DNA of 64,000 bases, taken from the NCBI RefSeq assembly GCF_014656415.1, contig NZ_BNCJ01000001.1:289771-353770 (forward strand). The letters run 5' to 3'. Below the pieces are notes generated by a model, which had not been told where the DNA came from, did no database searches, and worked only from the letters and a program-made list of their open reading frames with translations. Positions 54,413 to 63,560 of this stretch are shown in pieces (within the stretch, counting starts at the first letter, position 1; each line of letters begins with the position of its first letter). Made by a program: the position numbers and the translations under genes. The stretch is from Seohaeicola zhoushanensis. Its GTDB lineage: Bacteria; Pseudomonadota; Alphaproteobacteria; Rhodobacterales; Rhodobacteraceae.

Positions 54413-55873
54413 TCACATGCAACCGCCGGCCGCCCAGGCCTTGAGGTTGCGCTTGAGCGTGCCGCCGAAGGGGTGCGCCTTGGTAAGCGAACGCTGCATG
54501 TTCAGGCTCAGGTAGGTGTTCGCCTGGGTGCAGATGCGTTCGCGGGTCCACTCGTGGCAGTTAGAGCAGTGCTGACCCTTCCAGTAGGACTCCGGCAGCC
54601 CTTCGATCGGCGGGAAGATCGGCGAGCCGTCGATCAGCTGGGCGATAGACTTGCCATTGACCTCGGGCACTTCGGACAGCAGCGGGGTGTCGAAGGTAAC
54701 GATGCCGGGCGTGCTGACCTCTTCGGTCGCGGGGGCGGGCAGGGGCTTGTCCATCGGCCCGCCACCGGGACCGACCGGGTCGTTGCCGTTCTTCTCGCGC
54801 AGCGCGGCAAGTTCCTGTTGGGCGAACTCGGCAAAGGTGCCGTTCGGGTAGCTCTGCAGGTAGGCACCCCAGGAGGCTTCGCTCGGGTCGGCCTGTGCCG
54901 CTTCGAACATCTTCTGCTCATCCGCCGTCGGGCCAGCAGCGGCAGCCTTGGGCTGCGCAGGCTTCTTGCCGGCGAGTTCTTCCTCGATCACCTGGGCGAG
55001 CAGGCTGCGGGCATCCTCGGCAAACTTGCTGTTCCCGTAGCCACGCAGGAAGAGCATGATCTGCACCGGGTCCCGGGTCTGCCTGACCGAGTTCCAGAAC
55101 TGCTCGGCCTCGAGATCGGCCGCAGACTGCGGCGTTGCCTGGGCGAAGGTGAAATCGTTGGTCAGCGAAGAGGAATCCCAGGGCGTCTGCCGCCCGCCGG
55201 TTTCCTGGATGACCTCGACGCGCACCTGCTTGAACATCTGTTCGATCGGCATTCCGGGCGTCGGCAGCAGCTTGGCCAACGCGTGGGTGAAGGGGCTGTT
55301 GCCCTGCAACCCGTCGAGCGCGACCGAACCAGGCGCAGTGGCATAGGAAAGGAAGGTGCCGGTGGGCGCCTGCATTTCGGCCAGGCCGTTGTCGTTGAAC
55401 TGGGGAATCTCGCTGAACGGGTTGTTGCGGCAGGCGTCCAGGATCACGATGTTCGTCTTGTTGCGCGCCGAATACATCTGCCGCAGCACGGTCTGCGCCT
55501 CGATCGCCATCAGGTCGAGGTCGGCAGCGTCGTTCAGGGCGATGTCGACCGGCAACAGGTAGTTGTTGCCGAAGGACTGGACCCCGTGGCCGGCGTAGTA
55601 GAACAGGCCCGTGGCATCCGATCCGGCGTCGCGCAGGGCGCGCCCGAACTGCGAAATACCGCGCTTCATCTCGGACTGGCTGGCGTCGATCAGCACGGTA
55701 ACATCGAAACCGAGGTCGGTCAGCGTGTCGGCGATCAGCTTGGCGTCATGCGCGGGATTGTCGAGTGGGGTGACAGAGCCGTAATTCGAATTGCCCAGAA
55801 CCAGAGCGATCCGGGGTTCGGCATGTGCGACGCCGGCCATAAGGACCAGCCAGCACAGAAGGGTTCTCAACAT
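54413..55873 (-). CDS. Caspase-like (C14) protein with C-terminal CXXCH motif
   Basis: A 486-residue secreted protein from ATG 55873, with a signal peptide (cleavage near residue 18). The caspase-like domain (about 20-250) has the dyad H96 in YYAGHGVQ and C148 in LDACRNNP. A helical, SPOR- or Sel1-like middle part (DPSEASWGAYLQSYPNGTFAEF) follows, then a Gly/Pro linker and a C-terminal domain with C436-S-N-C439-H440, a heme c or metal-binding pattern. The gene ends head-on against the TonB-like gene without a gap. Periplasmic location would suit c-heme attachment, but one motif alone does not prove it. Confidence 0.82.
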   Translation of the reverse strand: MLRTLLCWLVLMAGVAHAEPRIALVLGNSNYGSVTPLDNPAHDAKLIADTLTDLGFDVTVLIDASQSEMKRGISQFGRALRDAGSDATGLFYYAGHGVQSFGNNYLLPVDIALNDAADLDLMAIEAQTVLRQMYSARNKTNIVILDACRNNPFSEIPQFNDNGLAEMQAPTGTFLSYATAPGSVALDGLQGNSPFTHALAKLLPTPGMPIEQMFKQVRVEVIQETGGRQTPWDSSSLTNDFTFAQATPQSAADLEAEQFWNSVRQTRDPVQIMLFLRGYGNSKFAEDARSLLAQVIEEELAGKKPAQPKAAAAGPTADEQKMFEAAQADPSEASWGAYLQSYPNGTFAEFAQQELAALREKNGNDPVGPGGGPMDKPLPAPATEEVSTPGIVTFDTPLLSEVPEVNGKSIAQLIDGSPIFPPIEGLPESYWKGQHCSNCHEWTRERICTQANTYLSLNMQRSLTKAHPFGGTLKRNLKAWAAGGCM

Positions 55874-56099
55874 GACTCGCACGTGTTCATCCTGCTCTCG
55901 CTTGCACCCCATGTCACCCGGAATGAACGACCGGCGCCTGGGCTTTCGATCCGCCTATTGCGAAAATCCGACTTAAATTAGGCCATTTCAGTACAGCTTA
56001 TCGCTATTCTTGCTCATAGCCGCAAGTTTCCTGATAGTGCGTTATACGCTTCGAGTCACTTGCCGCCGGCCTGGCGGCACCCGGAAAAGAGAGATTGTC

Positions 56100-57164
56100 A
56101 TGCTGACGAACGCCTTCCGAGCCCTCCTTCTCTGTGCCGCATTGCTGACCGGATATTCCCCCTCGGCCGACGCCCAGACCATCGACCCGTTCGAGCACGG
56201 CTGGGTCCTCGACGCCGAGGCGTCGAAGCTGCGCTTCATGTCGGTCAAGAAGGGCAATGTCGCCGAGACCAGCAAGTTCGCCACACTTTCGGGCCTCATC
56301 ACCGAGCAGGGCAAGGCTCAGATCCGGGTGCTGCTAGACTCGGTCGACACCAATATCGACCTGCGCAACGTGCGGATGCGCTTCCTGTTCTTCGAAGCCT
56401 TCAACTACCCCGAGGCCACCATCTCGGTGCAGCTGGATCCGGCGCAGCTGCGTGACCTGCACGACGTGCGGCGCAAGTTCGTCGAGGTTGCCTATACGCT
56501 CTCGCTGCATGGCGTGACGCTTGAGAAGACTGCAGATGTGGCGGTCACGTTGATCTCGAATGACCGTGTCGCCATCACCTCAACCGCGCCGATCGCCATC
56601 AAGCTCGACGAGTTCAACCTCGAAGGCGGGCGCGAAAAGCTGCAAGAAGCGGCCAGCGTCGAGATCGTGCCGGTTGGCGTGGTCAGCTTCGACTTTGTCT
56701 TCGACCGCGCCGCGCCGGGAACGCCGCCGAGCTCGGCCCAGCTGACCGCAGCTCCGGCAGGCGCCTCGGCCGCGCTGGAGACCAAGGGCGAGATGGACCG
56801 CGAAGCCTGTGTCGGGCGGTTCGAGATCCTGTCGCACACCGGCAACATCAACTTCTCGCCCGCCAGCGCGCGGCTCGATCCCTCGTCATATCCGTTGCTC
56901 GACAACCTCTATGACATCGTGAACCGCTGCCCGAGCCTGAACATCGAGATCGCTGGACATACCGACTCGGACGGGTCCGACGCGACCAACCAGGCGCTGA
57001 GCGAACGCCGTGCCGGATCGGTCAGCGCCTATCTGGCCGCGAAGGGGATCAGCCAGGGCCGGATGCGCGTCGTCGGCTATGGCGAGAGTCGGCCGCTGCG
57101 TCCAAACGACAGCGCCGCGAACAAGGCGCGCAATCGCCGGATCGAGTTCGTCGTTCTGAACTGA
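56100..57164 (+). CDS. YceI-like and OmpA domain protein
   Basis: A 354-residue periplasmic protein from ATG 56100 (MLTNAFRALLLCAALL), with a signal peptide (about 1-25). Residues about 30-215 form a YceI-like lipocalin barrel (WVLDAEASKLRFMSVKKGN is the usual first strand), and residues about 240-354 an OmpA-like domain with IAGHTDSDGSDATNQ and NRRIEFVV for peptidoglycan binding. An isoprenoid or other amphipathic ligand is possible for YceI folds. It is divergent from the caspase gene and closes the right flank of the T6SS island. Confidence 0.84.
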   Translation: MLTNAFRALLLCAALLTGYSPSADAQTIDPFEHGWVLDAEASKLRFMSVKKGNVAETSKFATLSGLITEQGKAQIRVLLDSVDTNIDLRNVRMRFLFFEAFNYPEATISVQLDPAQLRDLHDVRRKFVEVAYTLSLHGVTLEKTADVAVTLISNDRVAITSTAPIAIKLDEFNLEGGREKLQEAASVEIVPVGVVSFDFVFDRAAPGTPPSSAQLTAAPAGASAALETKGEMDREACVGRFEILSHTGNINFSPASARLDPSSYPLLDNLYDIVNRCPSLNIEIAGHTDSDGSDATNQALSERRAGSVSAYLAAKGISQGRMRVVGYGESRPLRPNDSAANKARNRRIEFVVLN

Positions 57165-57172
57165 AGTTGGCA

Positions 57173-57195
57173 GTGAGGCCCAGAGCGGGCCTCAC
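57173..57195. terminator. Hairpin between convergent YceI-OmpA and DUF2332 genes
   Basis: Perfect 9-bp arms GTGAGGCCC and GGGCCTCAC with loop AGAGC. It starts 9 bases after one stop codon and covers the stop codon of the other gene. It probably terminates both transcripts and marks the end of the T6SS island. Confidence 0.6.
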
Positions 57196-58211
57196 CCCGC
57201 CCAGCGCACCCAGCGGCCGTGAAAATCGGCGCGGCCCAGCGCAATTCGCAGATCCCCCGGCCAGAGCCGCAGGGTGATCGCGGCACCCTCGGTGCCTCCG
57301 TCAGCTTCGAGTCCCAGCCAGGCCAGCGGCCGCGATGCGGTTGCCCCGGCGCCGGCAGCCTCGATGAGAGCGGTGCCTTCGGCTTGCTTTTCGGCAGGGA
57401 AATATTGCCAGGCGATGGTGTGATAGATCAGGTGCACGGTGCCTTCGGGCTGCGCAGCGAGGCGAGGGGCGAGCCAGTCGATGGCATCTCCCCTGTTCAC
57501 CGCCGTCCGCTGCGCGGCCATCGCCGCGCGCGTCAGCTCCATGCGGTGCGGCTGATCGGGCCAGAGGTAGGCGAAGAGCCGGCGCGCCTGATCCGGATCG
57601 GCCAGGTCGAGCGGATTGAGGTCGACCCCCGCGCGTTCCTGCACCTCGACCCGCGCAGGTTGCGGCGTGGCGCCACTCCAGTCGGGAGTCAATTCCAGCG
57701 CGGCGTCAGGGGGGCCAAGCCGCACAGGGCCAGCCTGCACGGCGAAGCGGTCCCAACCGAGGTTGAGCCCGGCGCTGGCGCCAAGTTCGGAGGTCATGAA
57801 GGGCAGGGCGAACCGCGCGGCGATCCAATGCGCCGCCGCGACGATCACTGCGCTTCGGCGCACCTCGTTGGTCTGCGGAGCGCTTTCGATCCAGCGCAGC
57901 AGAGTCTCTTCATGCCGTTGCATCGCCGCGAGAACGCCATGCAGCAGCGCCATGTCCGACACCTGGTGCGGCGGATAGACCGCCGCCAGCTCTGCATCGC
58001 CGCCCAGCACCAGAGCGTGCAACCCGCCAGCCAGGCGCAGCGGCATGGACACCGCCGAGGGGCCGAGATCGCCCGGCCAGTCGGCGCAGATGCGCCCCAG
58101 CCGCGTGCCGGGCCAATTCGCACCCAGCAGCGCCATCAACCGGCCCATGAAGGGCGAACCCAGCGCGGAGCAGGCGCGCGATTGCGCGGCGAAGGCTTCG
58201 GTCAGCCTCAC
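57192..58211 (-). CDS. DUF2332 family protein
   Basis: A 339-residue soluble protein of the DUF2332 family, of unknown function. The family pattern is visible in [20 protein letters not shown] at the start, the [20 protein letters not shown] block near residue 103-122, and [16 protein letters not shown]. This last motif has the GxSxGLNL character typical of the family and faintly recalls a methyltransferase-like glycine loop. It overlaps pth by 4 bases and forms the end of an rplY-pth-DUF2332 operon. Confidence 0.78.
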   Translation of the reverse strand: MRLTEAFAAQSRACSALGSPFMGRLMALLGANWPGTRLGRICADWPGDLGPSAVSMPLRLAGGLHALVLGGDAELAAVYPPHQVSDMALLHGVLAAMQRHEETLLRWIESAPQTNEVRRSAVIVAAAHWIAARFALPFMTSELGASAGLNLGWDRFAVQAGPVRLGPPDAALELTPDWSGATPQPARVEVQERAGVDLNPLDLADPDQARRLFAYLWPDQPHRMELTRAAMAAQRTAVNRGDAIDWLAPRLAAQPEGTVHLIYHTIAWQYFPAEKQAEGTALIEAAGAGATASRPLAWLGLEADGGTEGAAITLRLWPGDLRIALGRADFHGRWVRWAG

Positions 58212-58879
58212 TTGAACCGGTTCAGCAGCTTTTCGAGCGGGGAGCGGGTATCCGGCTCCGGCTCCGGCTTCGCCGGTTTCGCCTCGGGTTTGGTCCCGGT
58301 CGAAGACCGCGGCGGCGCGACGCGAAGGGCGACGGCGTTCATGAATCGCGCGCTGTCACCGGCGGCAAGGCTCGCCGCGCCGTCCGAGATGCCGCGCAGC
58401 AGGTCGTCAAGCCAGTCGTCGTCGGCCTTGGCAAAGTCGTGCAGAACATAGCCCGGAACCGCCTCCTTGCGGCCGGGGTGGCCGACGCCCAGCCGCACCC
58501 GGTCATAGGCCTCGCCGATATGGGCATGGATCGAGCGCAGGCCGTTGTGGCCGGCATGGCCGCCGCCCGATTTCACCCGCAGCTTGCCGGGCGCCAGGTC
58601 GATCTCGTCGTGGATGACGATGACATCCGCCGGTTCCAGCCGGTAGAAGCGCATCGCTTCGCCCACCGACTGGCCGGAAAGGTTCATGAAGGTTTCCGGC
58701 TTGAGCAGCATCACCTTCTCGGTGCCAAGCCGGCCTTCCGAGAGCTGACCCTGAAAGCGCGACTTCCAGGGGGTGAATCCGTGGTCCGCGGCGATCCGGT
58801 CCACCGCCATGAACCCGATGTTATGCCGGTTGCGCGCGTATTTCGCGCCCGGGTTGCCAAGGCCAACGATCAGCTTCAT
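58208..58879 (-). CDS. pth: Peptidyl-tRNA hydrolase
   Basis: A 223-residue Pth that frees tRNA from prematurely released peptidyl-tRNA. The catalytic residues are visible as N9 in GLGNPG, H19 in RNRHNIGF and the Asp in [15 protein letters not shown] 58879 gives the family start [11 protein letters not shown]; an extension upstream has no match. The last about 35 residues (Pro/Glu/Lys-rich linker and EKLLNRFK) exceed the usual length near 190 and are a lineage-type tail. It follows rplY, a common pairing. Confidence 0.95.
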   Translation of the reverse strand: MKLIVGLGNPGAKYARNRHNIGFMAVDRIAADHGFTPWKSRFQGQLSEGRLGTEKVMLLKPETFMNLSGQSVGEAMRFYRLEPADVIVIHDEIDLAPGKLRVKSGGGHAGHNGLRSIHAHIGEAYDRVRLGVGHPGRKEAVPGYVLHDFAKADDDWLDDLLRGISDGAASLAAGDSARFMNAVALRVAPPRSSTGTKPEAKPAKPEPEPDTRSPLEKLLNRFK

Positions 58880-58949
58880 GCGCGCTTCCTTCCGTGCTTT
58901 GCCTCTCATGCCCGGAACCGGGCCATTTTTCCAGACGCCACAAACGAAA

Positions 58950-58969
58950 CGGGGCCCCGAAGGGCCCCG
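58950..58969 (-). terminator. Terminator-like hairpin after rplY
   Basis: On the minus strand an 8-bp GC stem (CGGGGCCC/GGGCCCCG) closed by a TTCG tetraloop, followed by TTTCGTTTG, 24 bases after the rplY stop. It may attenuate read-through into pth. Confidence 0.65.
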
Positions 58970-58992
58970 CGCGTAACCGTATGCGGCCGGGA

Positions 58993-59607
58993 TTATTCCT
59001 CGGCTTCGCCGTCTTCTTCGTTCTCTGCCGAACGCAGGCCCGACGGGGCCGCGATGTTGGCGATCACGAAGTCGCGTGCGATGGTCGGCTTGACGCCTTC
59101 CGGCAGCTTGACATCCGAAATGTGGATCACGTCGCCGATCTGCGCGTTCGAGATGTCGATGGTGATGTGGTCGGGGATGTCACCCGCGGTCACCAGCAGT
59201 TCGACCTCGGCGCGGACCATGGTCAGCGTGCCGCCCTTGCGCAGGCCGGGGCAGGCTTCTTCGCCAGCCACTTCGACGGGGATACGCAGGTTGATCTTCG
59301 AGGTGCGGCGCAGGCGCATGAAGTCGACGTGGGTCGGCAGATCCTTGACGACGTCGCGCTGGACATCGCGGCAGATCACGCGGACGTCCTCGTGGCCCTC
59401 GACCTTGAGGTTCCACAGGGTCGACTTGAAGTGACCCGCTTTCAGACGCTTCAGCAGCGCGTTGAAGGGGATGTTGATCGCCAGCGGTTCTTGCTCGCCA
59501 CCGAAAACGACACCCGGAACCATGCCATCGCGGCGTGCTTGACGAGCGGCGCCCTTGCCTGTCCCCGTCCGTTCCAGGGCGATGAGATCAGGGATCTCTC
59601 CAGCCAT
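58993..59607 (-). CDS. rplY: 50S ribosomal protein L25/general stress protein Ctc
   Basis: A 204-residue L25 of the long CTC/TL5 type that binds 5S rRNA. The N-terminal L25 domain (about 1-90; [20 protein letters not shown]) is followed by the TL5 beta domain (about 95-180) with [20 protein letters not shown]. The C-terminus is acidic ([10 protein letters not shown]), as usual in Alphaproteobacteria. It heads the rplY-pth-DUF2332 group with a hairpin after it. Confidence 0.95.
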   Translation of the reverse strand: MAGEIPDLIALERTGTGKGAARQARRDGMVPGVVFGGEQEPLAINIPFNALLKRLKAGHFKSTLWNLKVEGHEDVRVICRDVQRDVVKDLPTHVDFMRLRRTSKINLRIPVEVAGEEACPGLRKGGTLTMVRAEVELLVTAGDIPDHITIDISNAQIGDVIHISDVKLPEGVKPTIARDFVIANIAAPSGLRSAENEEDGEAEE

Positions 59608-59728
59608 GTTGATTCTCCAATGTAAGGGCGGGGCTCCTCCAAGGCTGTAGTCCCCGCGTGAAGCCGCGCCTATAGACCAGATAGACCCGCTTGGAAAGGG
59701 TCTTTCCGCACCGTTTCTCCCTGCCCGG

Positions 59729-60349
59729 TCATGGCAGCTTGCTGGTGAGAACCCCCCCCGCCTCGATCACGCGCGCGTAAAGCTCGAACTCGGCCGCGCG
59801 CGCCTGCTGCAACAGTTTCCGCGTGGCCGGTTCCAGTTCCGCCGGAACCGGAGGCGAGACGTTCTTCTGCTTGAGCTCGACCGGCCCGCCGAAGCGGTCG
59901 TCGAGAAAAGCCCAGAGCCGGCCCGGCATCTCGTGGGCGAAGAGGTGGTGGACCAGCAGCTCGCCCTTGCCCGAGGTCAGGAAGGAATGCTGGCTGCCGA
60001 TGGCGGCATGGGGCGGCGGGCTGTCCGAGATCACATCGCGCACGAACTGGTCGAAACTGATGCCTTCGGTCGAGAAATCGCTGCCGGCCTTGGCCTCGCG
60101 GGCGCGGTAGCGATACCAGGAGCGGATCTGCTCTTCGGGCTCGCGGATCACCGCGAAGCGTTCGGGTTCGACGCCGAATTCCTCCTTGAGGAAGGGCGCG
60201 ACACGGTTGTGGAACCGCTGGGCGGTGATGTGCTTTCGCCGCTTGGTGAAGATGATGTCGGCCCGCGGCTTGAGCGCCATCTCTATCGCCGTGGTGCCGG
60301 TTTTCGGCACGGCGATGAACGCCAAGTTCTGCGCCGAGAAGATCAACAT
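59729..60349 (-). CDS. Sulfotransferase family protein
   Basis: A 206-residue protein with the PAPS-binding signature of sulfotransferases: the 5'-phosphosulfate loop [16 protein letters not shown] near residues 11-26 and the 3'-phosphate motif [18 protein letters not shown] near 64-81. It would move a sulfo group from PAPS to a carbohydrate or other acceptor. The protein is short for the family (usually 220-300), and the acceptor-binding part is small. It is 85 bases downstream of lldD on the same strand but has no evident link to it. Cytoplasmic; acceptor unknown. Confidence 0.75.
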   Translation of the reverse strand: MLIFSAQNLAFIAVPKTGTTAIEMALKPRADIIFTKRRKHITAQRFHNRVAPFLKEEFGVEPERFAVIREPEEQIRSWYRYRAREAKAGSDFSTEGISFDQFVRDVISDSPPPHAAIGSQHSFLTSGKGELLVHHLFAHEMPGRLWAFLDDRFGGPVELKQKNVSPPVPAELEPATRKLLQQARAAEFELYARVIEAGGVLTSKLP

Positions 60350-60434
60350 CTCCGCCCCCGCGCACCCAAGCCGCCTGACAGCGGCATGGCGGGGCCCCTC
60401 ACAAGGCCCTGCCCACGGGCGGGGCGGTTTGCAC

Positions 60435-61601
60435 TCACGGCTGCCAGCGGCCTTCGAAGTCCTCGGGGATCAGCAGGTTGTGCCGGCCAAGGTTCTGCAC
60501 CTTGGTCTCTCCGCAGAGCGCCATGGTCATGTCGAGCTCCTTGCGGATGACCTCCAGAGCAGTCGAAACACCCTTCTCGCCCATCGCACCCAGACCGTAG
60601 ACGAAGGCGCGGCCGATCATCGTGCCCTTCGCCCCCATGGCCAGCGCCTTGAGCACGTCCTGGCCCGAGCGGATGCCGCTGTCGAGATGCACCTCGGTAT
60701 CGCCCTGCACCGCATCCAGGATCGGCCGCAGCATCCGGATCGACGAGAGCGCGCCGTCAAGCTGCCGCCCGCCGTGGTTCGACACCACGATGGCGTCGGC
60801 ACCCAGCTTTGCAGCCATCTTGGCGTCTTCCGGGTCGAGGATGCCCTTCAGAATCACCTTGCCGCCCCATTGCTCCATCAGCCGGGCGATCTTGGACCAG
60901 TCGAGCGTCGGGTCGAACTGCTCGGCCGTCCAGGCCCCCAGCGAGGCGGTGTCCGAGATGCCGTGGACATGGCCGACGATGTTGCCGAAATGCCGCCGCT
61001 TGGCCGAGAGCATCTCGATCCCCCAGGCCCATTTGGTCATCAGGTTTGCAATCGTCTTCGGCGTCAGCTTGGGCGGCGCGGAAAGCCCGTTCTTGAGGTC
61101 CTTGTGCCGCTGGCCCAGCAGTTGCAGGTCGAGCGTGATGACCAGCGCCGAACACTTGGCGTCCTTGGCCCGCTGGATCAGCCGGCTGGTATAGTCGGTG
61201 TCCTTCATCGTGTAGAGCTGGAACCAGAACGGCTTGCCCGTCGCCTCGGCCACGTCTTCGATCGAGTTGATCGACATCGTCGACAGCGTGAAGGGCACCC
61301 CGAAGGCCTGGGCCGCGCGGGCGGCCTTGATCTCACCATCGGCGTGCTGCATCCCGGTCAGCCCGACCGGGGCCAGCGCCACAGGCATCGCCACCTCCTG
61401 GCCGATCATCGTGCTGGCGGTGCTGCGCCCGCTCATGTCCACGGCGACGCGCTGGCGCAGGCGGATCTTCTCGAAATCGGTGGTGTTCTCGCGGAAGGTC
61501 TGCTCGGTCCAGCTGCCGCTTTCGGCATAGTCGTAGAACATCCGCGGCGTGCGACGTTCGTGCAGGCGCTTGAGGTCGGCGATATTGGTGATCACGGGCA
61601 T
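60435..61601 (-). CDS. lldD: FMN-dependent L-lactate dehydrogenase
   Basis: A 388-residue alpha-hydroxy-acid dehydrogenase that oxidises L-lactate to pyruvate and passes electrons to the respiratory chain. The start MPVITNIADLKRLHERRTPR is typical of LldD. The active-site segment VSNHGGRQLDGALSS near residue 273 has the catalytic His-Gly-Gly-Arg, and DSGIRSGQDVLKALAMGA forms the FMN phosphate site. Length equals that of characterised LldD. ATG 61601 has a GGGAGA ribosome site; a longer frame upstream lacks homology. A perfect palindrome lies 17 bases before the start. Confidence 0.9.
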   Translation of the reverse strand: MPVITNIADLKRLHERRTPRMFYDYAESGSWTEQTFRENTTDFEKIRLRQRVAVDMSGRSTASTMIGQEVAMPVALAPVGLTGMQHADGEIKAARAAQAFGVPFTLSTMSINSIEDVAEATGKPFWFQLYTMKDTDYTSRLIQRAKDAKCSALVITLDLQLLGQRHKDLKNGLSAPPKLTPKTIANLMTKWAWGIEMLSAKRRHFGNIVGHVHGISDTASLGAWTAEQFDPTLDWSKIARLMEQWGGKVILKGILDPEDAKMAAKLGADAIVVSNHGGRQLDGALSSIRMLRPILDAVQGDTEVHLDSGIRSGQDVLKALAMGAKGTMIGRAFVYGLGAMGEKGVSTALEVIRKELDMTMALCGETKVQNLGRHNLLIPEDFEGRWQP

Positions 61602-61617
61602 AGGTTTCTCCCGGCAA

Positions 61618-61640
61618 ATTGGTAAAGTCCTGTTACCAAT
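61618..61640. promoter_or_regulatory. Inverted repeat upstream of lldD
   Basis: Arms ATTGGTAA and TTACCAAT around a 7-base spacer, 17 bases upstream of the lldD start codon and in the gap shared with the divergent MaoC gene. It looks like an operator for a dimeric repressor such as a GntR/LldR protein, though no such gene is adjacent. Confidence 0.55.
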
Positions 61641-61733
61641 GCCCCGGACCTTTCTCAAGGCGGCAATCCTCGCGCACTGGCGGTTGTTGCCCCGCCTGTG
61701 CATAGTCGCCACGCGTTCGAGGAAGGAGCAGGG

Positions 61734-62171
61734 ATGTTTTTCGAGGATATCGCCGTCGGCGACCGTTACGAGACAGGCAGCAGGACGTTGTCGGCGGAAG
61801 AGATCATCGCCTTTGCCCGGCAATGGGATCCGCAACCGTTCCACACCGATCCCGAGGCGGCGAAGCAATCACATTTCGGCGGGCTCGTGGCGAGCGGCTT
61901 TCAGACAATCCTGGTGGCCTTCAACCTGATCCTGGCGACGGGGCGTTTCTCGGAAAGCTCGATGGGCTCGCCCGGCATGGCCGAGATCCGCTGGCTGAAG
62001 CCGGTTTACGCCGGCGATACCCTCCGGGTCGAAGTCGAAGTGACCGGCGCGCGGGCCTCGCGGTCGAAACCGGACCGGGGGTTTGTCGACGTGCACAACC
62101 GCGTCTTCGACCAGAAGGGCGAAATGGTCTGCGACTATCGCTCGACCTGGATTATCAAGACCAGAGGCTGA
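61734..62171 (+). CDS. MaoC family dehydratase
   Basis: A 145-residue single hotdog protein of the MaoC/R-hydratase family. ATG 61734 (MFFEDIAVGDRYETGS) follows an AGGAAGGAG ribosome site. The catalytic segment ARQWDPQPFHTDPEAAKQSHFGGLVASGF near residues 27-55 contains the D and H of the hydratase-2 motif D-x5-H. It would hydrate a 2-enoyl-CoA thioester. It is divergent from lldD and 74 bases upstream of argC; substrate unknown. Confidence 0.85.
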   Translation: MFFEDIAVGDRYETGSRTLSAEEIIAFARQWDPQPFHTDPEAAKQSHFGGLVASGFQTILVAFNLILATGRFSESSMGSPGMAEIRWLKPVYAGDTLRVEVEVTGARASRSKPDRGFVDVHNRVFDQKGEMVCDYRSTWIIKTRG

Positions 62172-62245
62172 GCCGACCGCAACAGACGCTTGCCAGAACA
62201 GGCGCGCGGCCCTAGGTCAACCCCGACAACGAGAGGAAGGCGATC

Positions 62246-63163
62246 ATGGCGCACAAGGTGTTCATCGACGGCGAGGCCGGCACGACGGGTCTGCAGATCC
62301 GCGAGCGGCTGGACGGGCGCAGCGACATCGAGCTGATCCGACTCGACCCCGAGCGGCGCAAGGACCGCGGCGCCCGTGCAGAGGCGCTGGCCGAGGCGGA
62401 TGTGAGCATTCTCTGCCTGCCCGACGACGCCGCGCGCGAGGCGGTGGAACTGGCCGCCGGCAACAAGGCCCGTCTGATCGACGCCTCGACCGCGCACCGG
62501 GTAGATCCCGATTGGGCCTATGGCTTTGCCGAGCTGAAGGCGGGGCAGCGCGAGAAGATCGCCAGTGCTGCACGGGTCTCGAACCCCGGCTGCTATGCCA
62601 CCGGCGCAATCGCGCTGCTGGCGCCGCTGGTTGCGGCGGGGCTGGTGGAGGCCGATGCCGGCATCACCATCAACGCGGTCTCGGGCTACAGCGGCGGCGG
62701 CAAGGCGATGATCGCCGATTTCGAGGCAGGCAAGGCGCCCGCCTTCTTCGTCTACGGCCTGGGCATGGCGCACAAGCACCTGCCCGAAACGGTCAAGCAT
62801 TCGGCGCTGGAGACCACGCCGATCTTCATTCCCAGTGTCGGCCAGTTCGCTCAGGGCATGATCGTGCAGATCCCCCTGCACCGCCCCGAGGGCGATGCCG
62901 CCGCGCTGGAGCCGGCACTGCGGGCGCATTACGAGGGCCAGCGCTTCGTCCAGGTGCTGCCTGCGGAACCGGCCTCGGCGCAGATGGACCCGCAGGCGCT
63001 GAACGGCACCAACAATCTGGAACTGCGGGTGCAGACCTCGGCCGACGGCAAGCGCGCCGTGCTGCTGGCACGGCTCGACAACCTCGGGAAGGGCGCCTCG
63101 GGCGCCGCTGTTCAAAATTTGAACCTGATGCTGGGCCTCGACGAGGCGACCGGGCTGGTCTGA
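62246..63163 (+). CDS. argC: N-acetyl-gamma-glutamyl-phosphate reductase, type 2
   Basis: A 305-residue ArgC of the short type that reduces N-acetylglutamyl phosphate to the semialdehyde in arginine synthesis. The NADP motif [17 protein letters not shown] at the N-terminus and the catalytic C116 in [14 protein letters not shown] are intact, and [16 protein letters not shown] follows. A short ribosome site GAGAGGAAGG lies before ATG 62246. The stop is 2 bases from that of the convergent I78 inhibitor gene. Confidence 0.93.
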   Translation: MAHKVFIDGEAGTTGLQIRERLDGRSDIELIRLDPERRKDRGARAEALAEADVSILCLPDDAAREAVELAAGNKARLIDASTAHRVDPDWAYGFAELKAGQREKIASAARVSNPGCYATGAIALLAPLVAAGLVEADAGITINAVSGYSGGGKAMIADFEAGKAPAFFVYGLGMAHKHLPETVKHSALETTPIFIPSVGQFAQGMIVQIPLHRPEGDAAALEPALRAHYEGQRFVQVLPAEPASAQMDPQALNGTNNLELRVQTSADGKRAVLLARLDNLGKGASGAAVQNLNLMLGLDEATGLV

Positions 63164-63165
63164 CT

Positions 63166-63420
63166 TCAGCCGCACCAGACGCGGGTTACGATCCTTTTTG
63201 CGTCGTAATCAGCGTTGTGGCGGTCCTGCCGGTAATCCATCGTGATCACTCCTCCGGGCGGAATGAACCGCGTTCCGGCGGGCATCACCGCCTGAGCAAT
63301 CGCGAGTGGCTGGCCGACCAGCGCCTTTTCCCGCGGCGAGAGGCAGGCCATGTTATCATCGCTCGCCGGCATCTCGCTGCAGGCGGCGAGCAGCAGCAGA
63401 AGTCCAAGCCGTTTCATCAT
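63166..63420 (-). CDS. I78 family peptidase inhibitor lipoprotein
   Basis: An 84-residue lipoprotein from ATG 63420 (or the adjacent ATG at 63417). The signal peptide ends in the lipobox LAAC. The mature part shows the I78 inhibitor pattern with GQPLAIA, RFIPPGGVITMDYRQDR and the final RVWCG. Such proteins inhibit secreted serine proteases. It is divergent from frmA and convergent with argC. The target is unknown. Confidence 0.75.
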   Translation of the reverse strand: MMKRLGLLLLLAACSEMPASDDNMACLSPREKALVGQPLAIAQAVMPAGTRFIPPGGVITMDYRQDRHNADYDAKRIVTRVWCG

Positions 63421-63560
63421 CGATGCTCCCCTTGGGATCGCCCCGAGGGGCACTTGCAGCAAAGATGGAGTGAAAACCATGCCCGGCAAGGTGGACGCGG
63501 GGTTGCATTGGACGGGCCGTTGCCACAGGGTCTCGGCCAACAAAATCAGGAGATGCCGTC

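Noticed and set aside
13749-57164. T6SS island as a recent mobile element
   Set aside because: No integrase, tRNA border, direct repeats or insertion sequence was seen, and base composition looks even with the surroundings by eye.
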